64,000 bases of DNA from Catenaria anguillulae PL171. Lineage: Eukaryota > Blastocladiomycota > Blastocladiomycetes > Blastocladiales > Catenariaceae. Location: assembly GCA_002102555.1 (NCBI GenBank), contig MCFL01000099.1, positions 18,895-82,894 of the forward strand, written 5' to 3'. The notes below the pieces were generated by a model that was given only the letters and a program-made list of their open reading frames with translations, searched no databases and was not told where the DNA came from. Position 1 is the first letter of the stretch; every line of letters begins with the position of its first letter. Shown piece by piece: positions 58,205 to 64,000 of the stretch. The position numbers and the translations under genes are program-made.

Positions 58205-58717
58205 CTTCAGCAGTCGTTTCTTTTCTCGGAATATTCCACTTCAAACCCAAACCCGCACTTGTCACTTGGCTTGCATCCCAGCTCTTCGTGTACATAGGTG
58301 TCGTCCTTTATTCTCTCTACCAGCGTCCTGTTTCACCGTGTATGTCGTTGAGATTCCCCCCTCCCTGTTCCCTCCCTACCAGATCTTGTGACCCCCTATA
58401 TCAGCCGTATTCTTCTTCGTTCCAGGCCATGAACCATGTTACCTCATCTTTGCTCCTGGCTTGCGCTCATGGGACTTCCATTCCTCCTCCTTTTCCCTCT
58501 AATCATGATAGCTTATTTATCCGGTAATTGCTCAATCATCTAGTCACCTTCTGTCGCAGCCGCACAATTTTCATGTACTACTCGGAAGGCACTGCATTCG
58601 ATACCACCTTGAATATCAACCCGAGACAAATGTACATACACCAACCAAACGGCAAGCAAAATCAACCATCGACGTTACCCCAACACTTCCCTTCCCGGAC
58701 AATGAATGGCAGGTCAC

Positions 58718-59971
58718 TCACGACTCTGTCTCCTCACCCAACGCCCATCCACTGTCTCTCAGCCCCAACAAATCCACACTGCGATTCCACACCTCCCTTG
58801 CTTTGCGCATATCCTTGCCATGCTCCTCAATCGCACACACTTTTGGCGGATTGCCCATGACGAGCTGCCCGTGAACACTTTCGCCGGCCGTCTCTTGTGT
58901 TGCCGTGGAAGCATACCACACGCGCTGGATACCATCGCCCAGCGATACGGTAAATGGCATGAGCGGAAACACCCAGCGCATAAGCAGCGCCAGCACGGGA
59001 CCGGCGTGCCGCGTCAGGCCAGTGGTGGGGATGAACCCAGGACACAAGGCAGTTAGGGTGACGTCTTTGTGGTCGCGTAAGATTTGGGCGGCGGGCGATG
59101 ATGCGTTGGCAAGCGTGTCGGTACCGGACGTGAGGCGCGCGAGTTGTTGGCTAGTCCACAGATTGTACAGCTTGGAGACGGAGTAGCTGCGACGCGGCTC
59201 GGTGGCTGCACGGGTGGATTCAAGGGCCAGGTCGGGAGAACCGTTGGCCACGCGCGTGTACAGGCTTGAGGCAACAAACACGATGCGGCCCGTTGGGTGC
59301 ATGTGCGGCAGGATAAGCAAGGTCAGGAGGAGCACGTGCAGATGGTTGACGGTGATGCTGTCGATTGGAGAGCATCGATATGTATGTCTGGGTCAGTCAA
59401 GAGAATTGTGCGGGCTCGCCGTGAGTAAGGTACATCGTACGTTTGATTGATGCCCTCTTCGCCCGGCTCGTTTGAATCGGAAGCCATGCCGGCATTGTTG
59501 ACCAGCAAGTCGACTTGTTTGCCGAGCTCTTTGGCTTGCGCCACCATGCCCTCGACCTCGGTCCGCTTGGCCAGGTCGCCGTGGATGGCAGAGATCATGT
59601 CTGCGGGACACTGCGACTCCTTGACGAGTGCGGCAAGGGCCGTTGCGGCAGACTCGCGCGACCGGCCATGGATGATGACGTGAGCGAATTCTTGGCGGTG
59701 TTGCAGGCTTTATGAGGATCACCAACAGGGTTAGCGAGTTTTTTAACTGTGCACCATGAAGGTGGTGGAATACGGAGCATACAAGAGCTTGGCGGTGGCA
59801 TATCCGATGCCGCCAGTGGCGCCTATCAAATGTGGAGACAATCAAGTGAGGATCAGTGGCGTTGTCCTGGCCCCATCATGCCCGTGGCCACAATCTGGGT
59901 GGGCGACCTGGGAGCGACACGACCAATGCTCGGGCGAGCGTACCAGTAATCAATGCGACGAGTTTGCCCAT
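58718..59971 (-). CDS. Short-chain dehydrogenase/reductase
   Basis: Four exons, 59971-59944, 59822-59783, 59707-59441 and 59357-58718, encode 324 aa. The nucleotide-binding motif TGATGGIG spans the first intron. Next come IIHGRS, HGDLAKRTEV, DLLVNNAG, VNHLH, RIVFVASSLYT and the catalytic YSVSK (Tyr and Lys). The retinol-dehydrogenase-like form PGFIPTTGL follows. The Arg in HGRS favours NADP(H). The substrate is unknown. Exon 2 is only 40 nt. Confidence 0.9.
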
Positions 59972-60527
59972 GGTTTGAATTGTTCGAGTTGCCTTTGTTG
60001 TACGAGCGCGGGTTCATTTATCATGGCTTCAGTCGGTCCGGTTGGCAAGCGATATGTTTGGACAGCACAATGTTTCCAGAGACTTCCCCACTCACATCGC
60101 GGGCTCCATATCAGAAGTTCCCCAGGCCAATGTCAGCACGAGAATGCAAAATGATTTCGAAACAAGTCATCCTGTCCTCCTTAGCTCTCAGGGCACGGAA
60201 GCCGTCAATGTAAGGCTGGCGGGCGGCAAGGGAAACCGCCGTGTTTGTACAGTGCTGTGGCATTTTGTCTCACGCGCGATCTCGAGTTGGGACACATTGT
60301 TTCATCCTCTCGACATCTTCTCTGAAGCAGACGACTGGTAAAGTGAGTCATTTCTTGCACAGATGAGAACCTAGAAGTCAGATTTACACGACTGGTATCC
60401 TCCCTCCTTACATACCGCCCGCCGAACGGAGAAGGGGGAGTTTGAATGTTTGTGAATTCAGGGAATGACCGTCATATGTCATGCATGCATGTCTGGTTGT
60501 GCTGCGAATCCGAAACTCTGAGCAATC

Positions 60528-61050
60528 ATGAGCTCGACATCTCAAGCCAAAGTCCAGGATCGAGCAAAGGCCACCTTTACAGAGTACCAAAGAGCCGTTC
60601 AGGTTCGCCGCGCTTCACCCTCACACTCGCGTGCATGCCCATCGTTGTCTCCAGTTGACACTCACTCTGAAAACGACGACACTGTACTAGAAAATTGGAG
60701 GAGGACGAGGAGCTCAGGTTCAGTTTAGCTAATGGCCTGCCTCTCAAGACGCGGCGGTTCTGACATGTTGGCACTCCGTCGCCACGCACCGAATGCAGGA
60801 GTTTCAGTCTGCAACCAAGGACTTCGTCGCGCTCGACGCAACTTTGACTGACATCACCAAGGCACGTTGAGATGATACACAACTCACCAACATGTCCGTG
60901 GTCCGTGACAATAACTCGGAGTGCGTATGAATTTCTTGGAATATCACTTAGAAATCGTCCACGACTGCGGCCGCCATGGCCAGAACGTCGCGCAACCTGC
61001 AACAAGTGCTGGACCAGTTGGTGGCGCTCGATCCCGCCGACAAGTATTGA
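60528..61050 (+). CDS. Small helical/coiled-coil protein
   Basis: Exons 60528-60602, 60799-60861 and 60952-61050 encode 78 aa; a 27-nt in-phase segment at 60688-60714 may be an extra exon. It is almost entirely helical (QDRAKATFTEYQRAVQ, FQSATKDFVALDATLTDI, NLQQVLDQLVALDPADKY), as in small subunits of tethering or kinetochore complexes, but I cannot assign it. The intron 60862-60951 has a GC donor (AAG|GCACGT) and ends ACTTAG. Confidence 0.55.
60862..60951 (+). other. GC-AG intron in small helical gene
   Basis: The donor GCACGT has the same sequence as one of the PRPP synthetase GC donors. Reading through gives a stop two codons later. Confidence 0.6.
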
Positions 61051-61313
61051 GCGTGCCCTCCAACTCCAGTGAGATTGACATTCGGGGAAGACTGAAGATT
61101 TTCTGTTGATGATGCACTTACTTGCCTTTGACTCTCACCATCATCGGTTACAGGTGAGCGGACCCAAGTGTGCCCAGTGGCAGTAAGTATGTAAATAACT
61201 CTGGGCATCCGCGGCGCAAACCAAAGAAATGAAGGAATAGTCATACATAAATAAATGAATGACACAACTTGAAGATTCCAGACTTCGCGCATTGCCTTCC
61301 TTGCCTTGAGCTC

Positions 61314-62494
61314 ATGTCTGGCTGGCCCAGTCAATCCACCATCAATACATCGCACCCGTCGACCCGTTCTCACATCATGCCATCACGACCCGCTAGCCCA
61401 TCTTCGTTGGATCGGGCAACAAACTCGGCCGCCCGACCCGCCGTCCCCTCCGGTTCTTTTGAATTGGCAGCCGTTGACAGCCGCCACGCACGCAATCGAA
61501 GCCCGCGCAGACCGCTGCCGCCTCCTGCCACCGATCCTGCGCCAGCGACCCTCCTTCCGTCCGAGTCAGACGACGCTGAATCATTCAACGATGATGACGG
61601 CGACACATTCGATGTCGGACCAGCGCCAAGACAACAACGTCACCGCGACCGAACGACCGCCGCAAACGCCCACGCCAACACGTCCCATACATCCCTCGTA
61701 CTCGCCATCACGGCGCACACAAGGTCGGCTCACAGACGACCAACGGATCATTATCTCAACAACATTGCTTGTACTTCTCGTCTGGCTGCTCCTGTCCAAC
61801 CCGCCGCGCCCACCCAGCCGCGCTGTTGACGCCCTGCGCCGCAAGCTCAGTGCGCATGCGCCGCTGGCCAACCCGCTGCAAGTCACGCTCCGCCACCACC
61901 TGTTTTGCCCGGCGACGCGTCCAAGGGCGTGGCGCTCGTTCCGGGCAGTCTGGGCTCGTATGGGCCAACCAGTCGGTCACGGGCGGCATCGAGTGGTTCG
62001 ATTTCGAGTCGCCCGACTTGGTCCCATCTGCTGCACCTGCCGCCGCGGCAGCGGCAGGAACCCCGAGCGATAGCGGAATCACCTTGGGCAGCGGCGTCGG
62101 CGTCAACCAGACAGTAGTGCCGAGCGTCCGCCGCATGTACCCGTTTGGTCGAGTGAAATGGGTCGCGGCGGTGCCTGGTTCGCCGCATGTGGTTGCGTGG
62201 TCGTCTATTTCGTCCAATTTGACTCTATTTCATGTCCCGCCCACGGGTAGGATTGTGCCAAAGGGACATGGGTTTCTTTTGGATGAGGAGGATGTCAAGG
62301 GATTGTGTACGGGATCGGTACCAATTGTTGGTCATGGGTCGGAACACGACCGTGGCCGTGATCCAAAAGGGAGGGTTTGTGCGGTATTTTGGGATAGATG
62401 TAGCCTCGGCGAGTTTACACCTGTGCGTTGTGCGTGCGCGCCCAATCGTTTTCCAACTGCCATATCTAACTCAATTCACACTGCTCTGGTATGA
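61314..62494 (+). pseudogene. Type II membrane protein locus with several frame breaks
   Basis: The frame from the ATG at 61314 reads an acidic Ser/Pro-rich region (SESDDAESFNDDDGDTF). A second frame then gives RLTDDQRIIIS and the membrane helix TTLLVLLVWLLLS near 61740-61800. A third frame encodes WANQSVTGGIEWFDFES and VRRMYPFGRVKWVAAVPG (about 61950-62300). A fourth gives NTTVAVIQKGGFVRYFG (about 62345-62400). The segments look protein-coding but are too close together for this genome's introns. It is either a decaying gene or a stretch with base errors. Function not recognised. Confidence 0.4.
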
Positions 62495-62699
62495 ATACAT
62501 GTTGTAGCTGCGAACCGTGGCTATTCCTTGCACCCGACCGAATTCATTACTTCCTGCACCCTCTCGCCTCTCCGCCCACACGTCCTCGACTTTTCCACCA
62601 CCTTTGGACCCTCGCGTCCATCAACATGTCGACCCTTGCCACCTCTGCGCACCCGCCGGGCCAATCCTCACCTCGGACCAATGGCCCTCGCTGTCGTTC

Positions 62700-64000
62700 C
62701 CGGGCTACCCGCTCCCGCTCCCCACATCCACCAGGTGGCCGGTCCCGCGATCCAAGCCCCGATACAGATCCAATCCATGCAGTCGCTCTACTCGACCGAT
62801 CTAGCCTCTGAACTGCTCTTACTTGCACACAATCGGGCACATACACGTTGCTGGCACGCACTGACGCGCCCGGTATCCGGTACACAACCGGATGGTGGCT
62901 TGTTGCGCGGTTCACGCTCACATCGCCCAACGCCGCCGGTGGCGGGGCCGGCGGCGCCAGCGCAAGCACTTCTGCTTCTGCCTTACCAGCCGCATCTGCA
63001 ATGGACCTGACTGCGCTGCCCATGGGCGCTCGTTTTCCCAACGGCGTGTGGGCCGTGCACGTCAAGAACCACCCGTCATCTGGACTGGATGCTGCCGCTC
63101 GAGCAAGTGCTGGCGCGCTGGATTTGAAAGTCCTGAGCAATGTGGCGCATATGCCGCCGCCGATGCCACGGCAATTGTCTCGGGTTCAAATGCACTTGTG
63201 CGAGCCGAGTGTGGGTGCAAGTCGCAGGGCCATGGCGTGTGTGTGCAAGGCAAATGCGAGTGCTTCGAGGGATGGTCCGGAACAGACTGTGCGTTGCCCG
63301 CTGCAACATGTCGTGCGGCCAATGCTTCGGTTGTTGCCCCCGGCGTGTGTGCATGCCCGGCAGGATGGGTCGGGATGCATTGTGACCATGTGGCGGTGCC
63401 AGCAAACTTGACACTGGTGCCACAGTTGAAACATGCGGGCGATAATGACGATGCGGCCATTTATGTGCATCCGACGCACCCGAAAGCCGCTGTGGCGCTC
63501 GGCACCACAAAGAGTCACAAGCAGAGCGGCGAGGGAGGGGTACATGTGTGGTTGTTGGATGGGGCAAAGAAGTTGGGTTTGTCGAGGTGCCACAGGGGCG
63601 GGTGTCAACTCGATCAATGTATTGTATGGGGTTGAGTGGATGGGCAGGCCGAGGGAACAAGGTGGACTTGGTTGTAGCAAGTGTACGAGGGTCTGTGAAT
63701 GGGGTAGCTGTTTGGTGCGTTTCATCTCCTTCCCCCTAGTTTTTTCTTCCAAGCGCCACAATGTCGCTATTCGTATGTTGTTGTCGTGATGTACGACAGG
63801 AAAATCGATCCGCAAGCGCTCCTCAACGTGTCCAACATCACACTTCATCAAACAACGCAACCTCCAATTCGACTTTGGTCCTCACCCCTCGTCCTCATAC
63901 CTCTTCCCCTCGATCCAGCCGCCGTCCAAGTCTACGGCTCCTGCGCCTTCTCCTCGTCACCGTCAACAGCATCCACTCGCCGCCGCCGCCAACACTCTGT
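62700..64000 (+). pseudogene. EGF plus beta-propeller-phytase-like protein, partial, with frame breaks
   Basis: EGF-like modules (CGCKSQGHGVC, CECFEGWSGTDC, CACPAGWVGMHC) lie at about 63204-63400. A phytase-type propeller start follows at about 63433 (DNDDAAIYVHPTHPKAAVALG, GVHVWLLDGAKKLG). The next conserved pieces, FVEVPQGRV, NSINVLYGVEW and NKVDLVVASVRG, lie in alternating frames within 63565-63690. A later segment, VQVYGSCAF near 63930, matches the propeller family again. The 5' part is unclear and the 3' end is outside the window. If functional, it would be an extracellular phosphate-ester hydrolase. Confidence 0.55.

Overview
The window is nuclear DNA of a eukaryote, most likely an early-diverging (zoosporic-type) fungus. 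The evidence is short GT-AG introns of about 55-95 nt, a gene roughly every 1.5-2 kb on both strands, GC-rich codons, long Ser/Pro/Gln/Asn-rich tails, and a fungal-like gene set (Ssb/Ssa-type Hsp70, Atx1, Ump1, GTP cyclohydrolase II, Npr2). The species cannot be named from this sequence alone. Most start codons and intron phases below were worked out by hand; summed exon lengths are multiples of three for every spliced model except where a frame break is stated.

Layout. 0-3.1 kb: the 3' end of pyruvate formate-lyase (PFL), followed on the same strand by its radical-SAM activating enzyme, a fermentative pair that is rare in eukaryotes. 3.2-11.7 kb: an RBR ubiquitin ligase, a PDK1-type kinase with a PH domain, and a divergently transcribed GRASP Golgi protein with a very long low-complexity tail. 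12.3-17.3 kb: three minus-strand genes, two paralogous secreted two-module proteins flanking a metacaspase-like protein that appears to lack its catalytic dyad. 18.3-26.9 kb: Npr2 (GATOR1/SEACIT), alkaline ceramidase, Myg1 exonuclease and an eight-exon secreted subtilase. 28-34.4 kb: a PAS-kinase-type kinase and three unrecognised genes. 34.6-40.1 kb: PRPP synthetase, an Hsp70 with one frame break, and a protein with 41 consecutive Asn residues. 42.4-48.4 kb: GTP cyclohydrolase II, a HAD phosphatase, Atx1 and Ump1. 48.6-54.7 kb: a P4-ATPase flippase. 55-61 kb: two membrane proteins, a short-chain dehydrogenase and a small coiled-coil protein. 61.3-64 kb: two loci with several reading-frame breaks, the second an EGF plus beta-propeller-phytase-like secreted protein that runs off the edge.

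The strongest unexplained signal is a diverged ~0.85-kb repeat present twice in inverted orientation, 40 kb apart (about 705-1535 and 41195-42045). Each copy is made of cassettes carrying a conserved block that ends like a 3' splice site, then 60-80 nt of exon-like sequence, then GTACG, this genome's usual splice donor. A second notable signal is three GC-AG introns whose donors read GCACG, the same +3 to +5 bases as the common GTACG donors.
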